Positions 20,701-27,901 of a stretch of DNA of 64,000 bases are shown piece after piece (the first letter of the stretch is position 1; each line of letters opens with the position of its first letter). Position numbers and translations under genes: made by a program. The notes under the pieces were generated by a model. That model was not told the origin of the DNA. It was given only the letters and a program-made list of their open reading frames with translations, and made no database searches. This DNA comes from Bacteroidales bacterium (lineage in GTDB: Bacteria > Bacteroidota > Bacteroidia > Bacteroidales > M50B96): NCBI GenBank assembly GCA_021740905.1, contig JAIOYV010000023.1, forward strand, positions 1 through 64,000, given 5' to 3'.

Positions 20701-23700
20701 GTAACCGGTGGTACTCTATCATATTCATTCCTTTGGAATGACGCATCCACTTTGCAGAATAGGACTGGCTTGATTGCCGGTACTTATGCTGTAACTGTTA
20801 CCGATGCAAAAGGATGTATTGTTATGGAAACATACATTCTTACCCAACCCGATGCAGTAATAGTAAACACAAGCATGAGTGCTGTTGATTGCTTTGGTAA
20901 TAGTACTGGATCGGTTACTGCTACGGTAACTGGTGGAAATGCTCCTTACGATTATGTTTGGAGCAATGGTACTACCAATTTAGCTGCTGGAGCTACCGAT
21001 ATGATTTCTAATTTGGCTGCTGGCAATTATTGTGTGACTGTTCACGATGTCAATGGATGTCCTACAATTCCTACTGCTGGAGCAACTCCACCATGGGCAG
21101 TACCTCCTACAAATACGTATGTAAGCCATACAATTTTGGTTCCTGCCAATATTCCAACCTTTGCCGGTGCACCCATTGTGTCTGGTGATTATCTTGGTGT
21201 ATTTTATAATAATGGTACTTCAATGGTTTGTGGAGGTTATGTTCAATATTTAGGAACTAGCACGACATTCTCTGCATGGGGAGACGATCCGTTTACTCCT
21301 GCAATTGATGGGTTTACCTTGGGCGATGTATTTGTCTGGAAAATATGGAGACAGAATGTTGGGGAATTTGATGCTGTAGCTACTTACCAAGCTATTGGTG
21401 GAACTATTACCGATACAGATCAATTTAATAATTCTGGTTTTGCCACTAGTGGATTGGCTTCGTTAGCTGAAAGTCCAATGGTGAACTTTATTTCTTGCAT
21501 TACAGTTACACAACCAACTTTGCTGACTGTTGTTGCAAATAGTGTCCCTGTAGTATGTAATGGCGACTCGACTGATATTTCTGCTGTTGCTTCAGGAGGA
21601 ACCCCTCCTTATACTTATGTTTGGAACACTACTCAATCAGGTTCTCCAATTGTTAATATTGCCGGGACTTATGTTGTAACAGCCACAGATGCTAATTTAT
21701 GTACTGCAACTGCAACTGTTACTGTTGCTGATCCTGCATTATTGGTACTTGCAAAATCGCAAACTGAAGTATCCTGTTTTGGTGGTAGCGATGGTACTGC
21801 TACTCTTACGGTAACAGGTGGTTATACTCCTTATGCTTATTTATGGTCGACTGGTGGTAATACAAATTCCATTAGTGGATTAATTGCTGGTACATACACA
21901 GTTACTGTTACTGATTTTGGCGGTTGTATTAAAACTGAATCCTTCACTATAACTGAACCAGGACAAATTGTTGTTACAACAACAATGACTCCGACTACTT
22001 GTTATGGAGGAAGCAATGGGACTGCTACTGCAGCTGTTACAGGTGGCACAGCTCCTTATAATTATTTCTGGAGCAATGGTGCAACCACCTTCAATATTGG
22101 TAATCTTACTGCAGGAACATATTGTGTTACGATACTTGATGCGAATGGATGTCCTGGCACTTCAACCGCTGGTACGGTTGTTCCTTGGACTTATACCAAT
22201 ACATTATTAGATCAGACTATCTTAATACCTATAAGTAGCCTTGATTTTGGTGGCGGACCTTTATTACCTGGTGACTACATCGGTGTATTCTTCGATGACA
22301 ATGGAACTCTTACCTGTGGTGGTTATGTTGAGTATACGGGAGTCAACACAGCAGTTCCTGCTTATGGCGACGATACGCAAACAACACCTAGTGTGAAAGA
22401 TGGATTTGATCTAAACGAAAGTTTTGCATGGAAAGTCTGGAGACCTAATTTAGGTGAATTTGACGCTGTTGCATCTTATAACGCTATTGATGGTATATTA
22501 TTTACAGCCGGAGGTTCTTATATCGGCACAGGAGAAACAAGTGGATTACAAACCTTGACAGTTGATCTTGGTTCTGTTGCTGTTTCTTGTGTACTGGTTA
22601 CCGAGCCTACCGAAGTTACAATTACTGGAACCTTATCTACCTTCGCAGGTGGTTGGAATATATCCTGTTTTGGTTATTCCGATGGTTCGATCAGCCTAAA
22701 CGTAACAGGTGGAACTGGTCCTTATGCCTATGGATGGTCAACTGGTGCAAGTACTCCAAATGTTAATAATCTCACTGCAGGTACATATACTGTTACTGTA
22801 GCTGATATCTATGGATGCTTGCAAACTGCTAGCTTTACCTTAGTTGAGCCTGCTCAATTAGTAGCAACAGCCTACATAACATCATGGTACGATGTAACAG
22901 GAAATGGTAATTTTTATAATACTCATTGTAATGGGGCTGACGGTAGTGCTTATGTAGAAGTTACCGGTGGTACACCTACGTACTCCTATTTATGGGCTCC
23001 AGGTGGTATGACAGATGATTCACTTACTACTATGGTTGCCGGTACATACTATGCCGATGTTTTGGATGTGAATGGTTGTACTGCACAAAGCAATACTATC
23101 ACTCTTACATCACCCGGGCCATATAATGTAGTGGCTACCCAGATTGATTCTTTATCATGCTATGGCGATTGCGATGCTTCTATCAATGTAACATGGAGTG
23201 GCGGTATCCCACCATTCGATGTGTACTGGAGCAACTGGAGCGGTGCACCAATTATCGATACTGCTACACATTCACTTACATTCCCATATTGTTATTGCCC
23301 ACTTCCAAATTGTAGTCATCCTGGATTCTGTGCCGGAACCTACTGGGCAGTGGTAGTCGATTCAATGGGTTGTGCTGTATTGACAAATCAGGTAACCGTA
23401 GTTCAACCTGACCCGATTGTTTTAGCACCTGGACTTACCAATGTTTCCTGCAATGGGTTAAGTGATGCGTTTATCGATCTTTCACAAACAACAGGTGGAG
23501 TTACTCCTTATGTATTTGTTTGGGATGCTTCAACAAATTATGCAACCACAGACATGCTTACTGGTCTTTCAGCAGGTGATTCACATTATGTGATGGCTTG
23601 GGACGGAAATAATTGTGCTTTTGGTGAACAATTTGATGTTACAGAACCTGCACTATTAGTAATTAATTCGGCAGTTGGAAGCAACGTGTTATGTACAGGA

Positions 23701-26700
23701 GCTACTGGAACAATTACAGTCACTGCTACTGGCGGAACTGCACCCTACAATTATTTTGTAGATGGAAATCTTGTTGGAAGTAGTAATGTAATCACTGGTT
23801 TGGCTGCTGGAACTTATAATGTTCAAGTTAAAGATGCTCATGCTTGTGAATCTAATATCATGTCAGTGACAATTTCTGCTACACCTTCACCTGCATTGGC
23901 ATTAGATGGAATAGTCAATGTTTTATGCAATGGAGGCAACAATGGCGCAATCAACATTACCGTAAGCAGTGGTACTGCGCCATTTACTTATATATGGTCG
24001 AATGGAGCTACAATTGAAGATGTTAGCGGATTAATGGCTGGGACATACGGAGTTACTATTACTGACTCGAACGGATGTACAGCAGACGGATCATATACTG
24101 TAACCGAACCAGCAGTTCTTACTCTTTCTGGCACGGTAACAAACGTAATGTGTTTTGGTGCCTCTACAGGTTCTATTAGTGCTACTGTTGCAGGCGGAAC
24201 AATGCCATATTCCTATAGCTGGTTATCGGGTAGTGCTGTTAACAGCAACTTGGCTGCCGGTGTATATAACCTTACAGTAAGTGATGCAAATGGTTGTACA
24301 GTAACTGGAAGTTATACAGTTACTCAACCTACTCAACTTACTCTAACGGGAGTGGTTGCTAATGTAACTTGCAATGGTGCTATGACTGGAGCTATTAACT
24401 TGTTTGCTTCTGGAGGAACAGGTACTATTACCTTCTTATGGTCGAATGGAGCAACTTCTGAAGATATTTCAGCTCTTGCTGCTGGTACTTATTATGTTGT
24501 AGCTACTGATGCCAATGCTTGCACAGCTCAGGCAAACTTCACTGTTACTGAGCCTTCGGCTGTTAGTGTCTTGCCAACTGTGGTTGATGCAAGTTGCTTT
24601 GGGTATTCCGATGGATCTGTTACTGTTTCGGTAACAGGTGGTGTCATGCCATATAATTACAATTGGTCGAATGGTGGTAATACTGCCGCTATTACAGGAT
24701 TATCTGCCGGTGTTTACGACCTTACAGTGATTACGGTGAACGGATGTATTTCTACCTATAGCTATACAGTGGGTGAACCTGCCTTATTGGTTGTTACTGG
24801 AATACCTACTGATGTGACTTGTCCTGCAGGAAACGATGGCGCAATAGATGCTACCATTACTGGTGGAACTATGCCTTATACAGTTGATTGGAATTCAGGT
24901 TTCGCTTCAACAGTGGACTTAACTGCGTTAGTTAGCGGAGCATATCACATAGATGTTATTGATGCACATGGATGTACTGCCTTTGCTGATTTCACATTAA
25001 GTGAGCCTGCTCCTTTTATGGTTACTGATAATATTACCAATGTATCATGCTTCGGCGGATCAGATGGTGAAATTGCTCTTAGCGTAAGCGGTGCAACAGG
25101 ACCTTATACATATACCTGGTCAACAGGAAGTGGTGCTACAAATAGCGGGTTAGCTGCAGGTAGTTATGACGTTACCGTGTACGATGCTAACATGTGTGAA
25201 TACACTAACACATACACAGTTAATGAACCAGCTGCTGTTAGTGCTACATTCATTGTAACTGATGTAAGTTGCAACGGTCTTTCAGATGGTGCCATTGAAG
25301 TTATTGCTGCCGGTGGAACAGCACCATATACATATACATGGTCAACAGGTAGTGGTGCTATCAATACAGGATTAGCTGCTGATAACTATGGTTTAACTGT
25401 TACTGATGATAATGGATGTACATTTACTGCAATGGTGCAGGTTACTGAGCCTGGCTTATTGACAGCTTCTGTTACGCCATTCGATACAGATTGTAATTTA
25501 AGTATTGGATCTATCTATGTAAATAGCATTTCTGGTGGAACAGCTCCTTTTACAGCAGAATGGTCTACTGGAGATTTGGGTCTTGTCCTTTTAAATGTTC
25601 CTAATGGTACCTACGAATTGACAATTACAGATGACAATAGTTGCACCTTTACCGGTTCATACTATGTAGGCATATCTAATGCAATGAGTATAGCATATTC
25701 TTCTTTTGAACCAACATGTAATGGTGGTAGCGATGGAAGTATCGACATTAGTGTGGCAGGTGGTAATGGAACATATACCTATAACTGGATGCCAGGTGGT
25801 TCAACTGATGAGGACATTAATGGACTTATGGCTGGAACTTATGATGTGACTGCTACAGACTCGAATGGATGTATTGCCATTGAGAGCATTACAATTGACG
25901 AACCGACTTCTGTTACTGCTTCCGTAAGCACTTCTGATGAAACTTGCTTTGGAGCCGCCGATGGTACAGCCATGGTTACTCCTGGTGGTGGAACACCTCC
26001 TTATGCTTATGCTTGGTTAGGTGGTAGTTCAACAGGGTTAGCACCAGGAATGTATGATGTTACTGTAAGTGATGCCAATGCTTGTTCGGTTGTTGTACCA
26101 TTCGAGATATTTGCTGCCACTCAAATTCAACTTACCTTAGTTGCCGATTCTGTACAATGTAATCAGGATACCGATGGTGCAATTGATCTCACTGTAAGCG
26201 GTGGAACATCACCCTATTTATTCTTATGGGACGATCCTGCACATTCAACAACTCAGAATCTTATGAATCTCGGAGCTGGAACCTATTCAGTTATTGTAGA
26301 GGATGCAAATGGATGTCAGGTTACTGGAAGTACAACTGTCGGTATTATTGACCCATTTGTGATTATCAGCGATCCTGTTACACATGTAAATTGTAATGGT
26401 GGTAGCGATGGTTCTGTATACGTTGAGATGTTAGGTGGACACTTCTGGTTTGAATGGACTGATGTACTCGGGAATGTAGTTGGTACTACCAATAACTCAA
26501 CAAATACATTGTTGAATAATGTGCCTGCTGGTATGTATTACCTCCAAATTACACTTCCATTGTATTCAAATTGTGTAATGAATGTTTCTTATGAGGTAAC
26601 TCAACCAGATGAAATAGTTCTTACTACTGTTGTCACACATGCACAGTGCTATAAAACAGCAACAGGTGCAGTTGATCTTACTGTAGCTGGTGGAACACCA

Positions 26701-27828
26701 CCTTATGCTTATCAGTGGACAATTGGTGCAAGTGTAATTACTACTAACCAGGATTTGGTTAATAGAAAAGCTGGTATTTACAAAGTGGTTGTTACCGATG
26801 CACATGGATGTTCTGCATTCAAGATTGTTACTATCAGTCAGCCTACTAATATGGTCAACACAATTGCCAGCACAGGTGTAACTTGTAATGGTGATAGCGA
26901 TGGTTCAATTATGGTCACTTCGATTGGCGGAACTGCTCCTTATTCCTATAATTGGATGGGCGGAATGATCGGATCTAGTTTAACGAATTTGGGCGGTGGA
27001 ACATACACTGTTTCCATAAGTGATGCAAACAATTGTATCTCGGTTAAGACTGCTGATGTACACGAACCACTACCACTTTCAGTTTTAGTTACTCCTACCG
27101 ATCTATCTTGTAATGGTTCGGATGATGGGGAAGCAACTGCTGATGTAGTAGGTGGAACATTCCCGTACAACTTTAGCTGGAATACTGGTTCAAGTAATGA
27201 GGATATAGAAAACCTCAGTGCTGGTATGTACACCGTAACTGTTATCGATGACCACGGTTGTCCATTTATTACTTCTACCAATGTTAATGAACCTGCTATT
27301 CTTGCAGTAACAATTACCAGTGTTGGTGGAACTGCCACAGCAACTGCAACAGGCGGGACTACAGCATATAGTTATGTATGGTCAAACGGTATAGTTGGAC
27401 CATCTACTCCTTTGCCAACTCCTCCATATTCAATCACTGTGACAGTGACCGATGCACATGGATGTACTGCACAGGCTACAATATCCAGCCCAGCACCTCC
27501 AGCATCGTCTTATGCTGGCAACGATCAAGGGTCGGATAATGACGCACCTTTCGTAAGTAAATTTAACAATCTCGAAGGAGCTGTCACCATTTATCCAAAC
27601 CCAAGTGCCGATGGATACTTTGTTGTTCAATTCGATAATATCGATCTTGAAAATGCACAATTGCACATCGTCGATGGATTTGGTAAAGTAGTCAATAACA
27701 AAATGGTTGTTGATCCTATAACACGACAAGTCGAACTCAAGCTAGAAGTAGCAAAAGGAGTGTACTATCTAAAGATAATTACTAAAGATCACGGAATAGT
27801 AACAAAACCATTAGTGATAACTGAGTAA
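11773..27828 (+). CDS. Giant SprB-repeat surface protein with T9SS sorting domain (5351 aa)
   Basis: Secreted repeat protein. A long signal region (residues 1-41, hydrophobic core LGLFVPALLLLMS, cleavage likely after TANA) is followed by about 61 SprB-type repeats of 70-75 aa up to about residue 5230. Each repeat follows the plan V.CNGG.DG.I.L.V.GG..PY.Y.WSNG.T.....L..G.Y.VTVTD.NGC......I.EP, giving two Cys per repeat. Repeats 7-26 form an exact 675-bp higher-order repeat (13280-17785). Three guest domains interrupt repeats near residues 2416-2556, 3097-3242 and 3461-3607. The last ~82 residues (VTIYPNPSADGYF to KPLVITE) are a type A T9SS sorting domain. SprB of Flavobacterium johnsoniae, with the same repeat type, is a mobile gliding adhesin; a comparable adhesive role is an inference here. 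Likely cotranscribed with the next gene. Confidence 0.9.
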   Translation: MRISTRRSDLPEGKSLIAKVRYLGLFVPALLLLMSYQTANAQFSLSVTVQSNYNGEDIRCFGGSSGIAKATPTGGVTPYTYLWSTGQTTQLADGLAAGNYSVTVKDATLATLSGSITLNNPPDFDGAASILVPISCYGMCDGSVTVDVNPAMPGVTPYVYLWGTGETSKTIINACPGYYSVVVTDANDCIIDPNPEVYLSEPSEIQIAAFPNNVSCNGGNNGSISLIVVGGTPPYFYTWNTSATTSSISNLTAGTYTVTIDDTDGCSNTNSFTITQPTAIAITTVSTQDVLCYGVNTGAADISVAGGTSPYTYLWSTGATTQDVSGLSSGTYTVTVTDFKNCQKTGSVTINAATQYSIITDKQDVTCNGNGDGYIHLTVSGGTMPYIFNWSNGATIEDLDNLSGGSYSYTITDNNGCIANATVVVDEASSLVAGITATNVLCFGNMTGMANLTASGGNAPYTYSWTNSATTEDLINVAAGAYQVTVTDLNNCQVTAATFITQPAILVATASATNLQCYHDNSGAVSLVVTGGVASYSYNWSNSSTLGSLNNVAAGTYSVTVTDSNNCTATAEAIVTEPSEFYASITGTNVNCQGNANGAADLSIVGGTPPYSYLWGGGEITEDLTGLSGGTYSVTVTDANNCTAQASVQILEPATLTLSLTQVNILCNGNSTGSINLTISGGNPNFTILWSNGAVTEDLTAIAAGPYSVTVTDANGCVATAGTIITQPALLVATASATNLQCFQDNTGAVSLVVTGGVAPYSYIWSNTSTLGSLNGLAAGTYDVTVSDANGCTANAGATVTQPAILAASIAGTNVNCNGNANGAADLTVTGGTAPYTYLWDGGETIEDLAGLSGGTYNVTITDANNCTAPASVVIVEPAALTLSHTQVNILCNGNSTGSIDLTIVGGTASYTIAWSNLANTEDLSSIPAGPYSVNVTDMNGCVATLGTIVTQPAVLVATASATNLQCYQDNTGAVSLVVTGGVAPYYYSWSNTSTLGSLNGLAAGTYNVTVTDSNGCTANAGATVTQPTLLAATIAGGNVGCFGAGNGHADLTASGGTPPYSYLWTNGETTQNISGLSGGVYGVTVTDANNCTATASTTIIESPQLNLSHTQVNILCNGNSTGSIDLTISGGTPSFTILWSNGAATEDLTAIAAGTYSVTVTDANGCVATLGTIITQPAVLVATASATNLKCFQDNTGAVSLVVTGGVAPYSYSWSNSSTLGSLNGLAAGTYNVTVTDANGCTANAGATVTQPTILAASIAGANVNCNGNANGAADLTVTGGTPAYTYLWNGGEVTEDLTGLSGGTYSVTVTDANNCTAPASVVIVEPAALTLSNTQVNVLCNGNSTGSIDLTIAGGTPSFTILWSNGAATEDLTAIAAGTYSVTVTDANGCVATLGTIITQPAVLVATASATNLKCFQDNTGAVSLVVTGGVAPYYYSWSNGSALGSLNGLAAGTYDVTVTDANGCTANAGATVTQPAILVASIAGGNVGCYGAGNGQADLTPSGGTLPYSYIWTNGAITQDLTGLSGGNYGVTVTDGNNCTATASTTIIEAPELTLSHTQVNILCNGNSTGSIDLTITGGTPSFIISWNDGITTEDRSSLPAGSYSVTVTDANGCVATAGFIITQPALLVATASATNLKCFQDNTGAVSLVVTGGVTPYYYSWSNGSALGSLNGLAAGTYNVTVTDANGCTANAGATVTQPTILAASIAGTNVNCNGNANGAANLSVTGGTPAYSYLWNGGETTEDLTGLSGGTYSVTVTDANNCTAPASVVIAEPATLTLSHTQVNILCNGNSTGSIDLTIAGGTPSFTILWSNGAATEDLTAIAAGSYSVTVTDANGCVATLGTIITQPAVLFATASATDLKCFQDNTGAVSLVVTGGVTPYYYSWSNGSALGSLNGLAAGTYNVTVTDANGCTATAGASVTQPSVLAASIVGADVDCHGSANGTANLSVTGGTPAYTYLWNGGEVTEDLTGLSGGSYNVTVTDANNCTAQASVVIFEPTAITLSLNSPACNGFEISQFGASTGIINTTAGGGTGTLHYLWSNSATTASLSALPAGTYTLTVTDDNNCTKTGSITLDQPPALLITVSSVSNVKCYGGSSGAITISVNGGVPTYSYTWSNGAGTANLTNVPAGTYTLTVTDFCGGIATVTRTITQPLQALTGILIDTDFLCYGDDDGSLYANASGGTSLYTFQWYRQSNMNNMLYSQAGVTESTYDNYGNGLGPDNYCVVIKDANNCVVTRCALIDTVPQIVVTLVDSAEYPIGPGPYKYDVSCYGASDGWLDITVSGGTPFAPAPEYEYNWGNNYATTQNVTGLWAGAWGVHIYDANGCEFVWQKTLKQPAAITTIVQSTHDITCYGDNDGAAQVIATGGAVGTTFSYLWSPGGQTTAAISGLTAGNYCVSVTDNLTGCGVFDAGSGVAFPANWNYGPTGTNHTVLVPTAAVTIDGTPLMIGDYIGVFYLDGTTLGCAGYSKVLGDSTLIVVWGDDNLTPAKDGMDNFEAFTFRLFRPFIGEFVTNNPLNPTTYNNTYDPLTFIDGYFSVVTNLASLDHLPVSSLCIYMDQPDLLTLSAALTHVDCNGNINGAINLTVMGGTAPYTYSWVGPTPFTSAMEDLVGLAAGMYSVTVTDAHGCIATGGWTLTQPLNPLSVSLIGTNVTCNGDGDGAIDATIAGGTAPYSVAWSNAAVTEDISSLIPGMYTINVTDANGCTTSASYTVTEPGVLTATAVITHVVCNGQSNGAVTLTVSGGTLPMSYLWSNGAVTKDISALQAGSYTVTITDDNGCVFTATYVVTEPNALAIVETIPLHSGYAISCNGGSDGAISIVVSGGTAPYTYLWENGATGTSRTGLSALTYSVTVTDAHNCVAIETYTLTQPSPIQFSETHINVDCFGNATGSIDLSATGGVDNFIYSWSNGAATQDISSLIAGTYTVTVTDDNNCQATFSVTITEPSLLVVTETLTHVDCNGNNTGAISLAVTGGTLSYSFLWNDASTLQNRTGLIAGTYAVTVTDAKGCIVMETYILTQPDAVIVNTSMSAVDCFGNSTGSVTATVTGGNAPYDYVWSNGTTNLAAGATDMISNLAAGNYCVTVHDVNGCPTIPTAGATPPWAVPPTNTYVSHTILVPANIPTFAGAPIVSGDYLGVFYNNGTSMVCGGYVQYLGTSTTFSAWGDDPFTPAIDGFTLGDVFVWKIWRQNVGEFDAVATYQAIGGTITDTDQFNNSGFATSGLASLAESPMVNFISCITVTQPTLLTVVANSVPVVCNGDSTDISAVASGGTPPYTYVWNTTQSGSPIVNIAGTYVVTATDANLCTATATVTVADPALLVLAKSQTEVSCFGGSDGTATLTVTGGYTPYAYLWSTGGNTNSISGLIAGTYTVTVTDFGGCIKTESFTITEPGQIVVTTTMTPTTCYGGSNGTATAAVTGGTAPYNYFWSNGATTFNIGNLTAGTYCVTILDANGCPGTSTAGTVVPWTYTNTLLDQTILIPISSLDFGGGPLLPGDYIGVFFDDNGTLTCGGYVEYTGVNTAVPAYGDDTQTTPSVKDGFDLNESFAWKVWRPNLGEFDAVASYNAIDGILFTAGGSYIGTGETSGLQTLTVDLGSVAVSCVLVTEPTEVTITGTLSTFAGGWNISCFGYSDGSISLNVTGGTGPYAYGWSTGASTPNVNNLTAGTYTVTVADIYGCLQTASFTLVEPAQLVATAYITSWYDVTGNGNFYNTHCNGADGSAYVEVTGGTPTYSYLWAPGGMTDDSLTTMVAGTYYADVLDVNGCTAQSNTITLTSPGPYNVVATQIDSLSCYGDCDASINVTWSGGIPPFDVYWSNWSGAPIIDTATHSLTFPYCYCPLPNCSHPGFCAGTYWAVVVDSMGCAVLTNQVTVVQPDPIVLAPGLTNVSCNGLSDAFIDLSQTTGGVTPYVFVWDASTNYATTDMLTGLSAGDSHYVMAWDGNNCAFGEQFDVTEPALLVINSAVGSNVLCTGATGTITVTATGGTAPYNYFVDGNLVGSSNVITGLAAGTYNVQVKDAHACESNIMSVTISATPSPALALDGIVNVLCNGGNNGAINITVSSGTAPFTYIWSNGATIEDVSGLMAGTYGVTITDSNGCTADGSYTVTEPAVLTLSGTVTNVMCFGASTGSISATVAGGTMPYSYSWLSGSAVNSNLAAGVYNLTVSDANGCTVTGSYTVTQPTQLTLTGVVANVTCNGAMTGAINLFASGGTGTITFLWSNGATSEDISALAAGTYYVVATDANACTAQANFTVTEPSAVSVLPTVVDASCFGYSDGSVTVSVTGGVMPYNYNWSNGGNTAAITGLSAGVYDLTVITVNGCISTYSYTVGEPALLVVTGIPTDVTCPAGNDGAIDATITGGTMPYTVDWNSGFASTVDLTALVSGAYHIDVIDAHGCTAFADFTLSEPAPFMVTDNITNVSCFGGSDGEIALSVSGATGPYTYTWSTGSGATNSGLAAGSYDVTVYDANMCEYTNTYTVNEPAAVSATFIVTDVSCNGLSDGAIEVIAAGGTAPYTYTWSTGSGAINTGLAADNYGLTVTDDNGCTFTAMVQVTEPGLLTASVTPFDTDCNLSIGSIYVNSISGGTAPFTAEWSTGDLGLVLLNVPNGTYELTITDDNSCTFTGSYYVGISNAMSIAYSSFEPTCNGGSDGSIDISVAGGNGTYTYNWMPGGSTDEDINGLMAGTYDVTATDSNGCIAIESITIDEPTSVTASVSTSDETCFGAADGTAMVTPGGGTPPYAYAWLGGSSTGLAPGMYDVTVSDANACSVVVPFEIFAATQIQLTLVADSVQCNQDTDGAIDLTVSGGTSPYLFLWDDPAHSTTQNLMNLGAGTYSVIVEDANGCQVTGSTTVGIIDPFVIISDPVTHVNCNGGSDGSVYVEMLGGHFWFEWTDVLGNVVGTTNNSTNTLLNNVPAGMYYLQITLPLYSNCVMNVSYEVTQPDEIVLTTVVTHAQCYKTATGAVDLTVAGGTPPYAYQWTIGASVITTNQDLVNRKAGIYKVVVTDAHGCSAFKIVTISQPTNMVNTIASTGVTCNGDSDGSIMVTSIGGTAPYSYNWMGGMIGSSLTNLGGGTYTVSISDANNCISVKTADVHEPLPLSVLVTPTDLSCNGSDDGEATADVVGGTFPYNFSWNTGSSNEDIENLSAGMYTVTVIDDHGCPFITSTNVNEPAILAVTITSVGGTATATATGGTTAYSYVWSNGIVGPSTPLPTPPYSITVTVTDAHGCTAQATISSPAPPASSYAGNDQGSDNDAPFVSKFNNLEGAVTIYPNPSADGYFVVQFDNIDLENAQLHIVDGFGKVVNNKMVVDPITRQVELKLEVAKGVYYLKIITKDHGIVTKPLVITE
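13280..17785 (+). repeat. 675-bp higher-order tandem repeat (about 6.7 copies)
   Basis: Three SprB repeats (types A: ATNL.C(F/Y)QDNTG, B: GTNVNCNGNANG or GGNVGC(F/Y)GAGNG, C: QVNILCNGNSTG) recur as a block of 225 codons. The word ggaagcctaaatggattgg occurs at 14086, 14761, 15436, 16111, 16786 and 17461, spaced exactly 675 bp, with a diverged version at 13411. Type B alternates between two versions among blocks. Confidence 0.92.
19018..19440 (+). other. Guest domain 1 inside a SprB repeat
   Basis: About 140 aa (residues 2416-2556) with the pattern W.Y..TGTNHTVLVP...GTPL..GDYIGVFY...L.CAGY....W.D..T..KDGMD..E.FTFRLFRP..GEF. It is inserted after the NGC-equivalent Cys of its host repeat and before the final strand (CIYMDQPDLL). 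The host has an extra Cys pair (YCV and CIY). Confidence 0.75.
21061..21495 (+). other. Guest domain 2 inside a SprB repeat
   Basis: Same domain type (residues about 3097-3242): SHTILVP, GAPIVSGDYLGVFYNNG, CGGYVQYLG, AWGDDPFTPAIDGF, FVWKIWRQNVGEFDA. Inserted between VNGC and SCITVTQP of the host repeat, with the extra Cys pair YCV/SCI. Confidence 0.75.
22153..22590 (+). other. Guest domain 3 inside a SprB repeat
   Basis: Same domain type (residues about 3461-3607): DQTILIP, GGPLLPGDYIGVFFDDNG, CGGYVEYTG, AYGDDTQTTPSVKDGF, FAWKVWRPNLGEFDA. Inserted between ANGC and SCVLVTEP of its host repeat; extra Cys pair YCV/SCV. Confidence 0.75.
23288..23334 (+). other. Cys-rich loop inserted in one SprB repeat
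   Basis: The stretch PYCYCPLPNCSHPGFCAG (CxC-x4-C-x5-C) sits between the WSN strand and the GTYWAVVVD strand of one repeat of the first giant protein. No other repeat in the window has four Cys here. Confidence 0.6.
27580..27825 (+). other. T9SS type A sorting domain of giant protein 1
   Basis: The last ~82 residues: YPNP motif, beta-rich body with IVDGFGKVV, GVYYLKI and a terminal KPLVITE. This is the canonical C-terminal signal recognised by the type IX secretion system and removed by the sortase PorU in studied species. Confidence 0.85.
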
Positions 27829-27847
27829 TATTGCAAACTAAATTAAA

Positions 27848-27877
27848 TAATCGGATGGCATTTTTGCCATCCGATTA
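27848..27877 (+). terminator. Strong hairpin between the two giant genes
   Basis: A perfect 13-bp stem (27848-27860 with 27865-27877) with a TTTT loop lies 20 nt after the first giant gene's stop and 24 nt before the second's ATG. No T tract follows on the plus strand, so partial termination, processing or mRNA stabilisation are as likely as full termination. Confidence 0.5.
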
Positions 27878-27901
27878 TGTAATTCTAAAAATATAAGCAT
27901 T

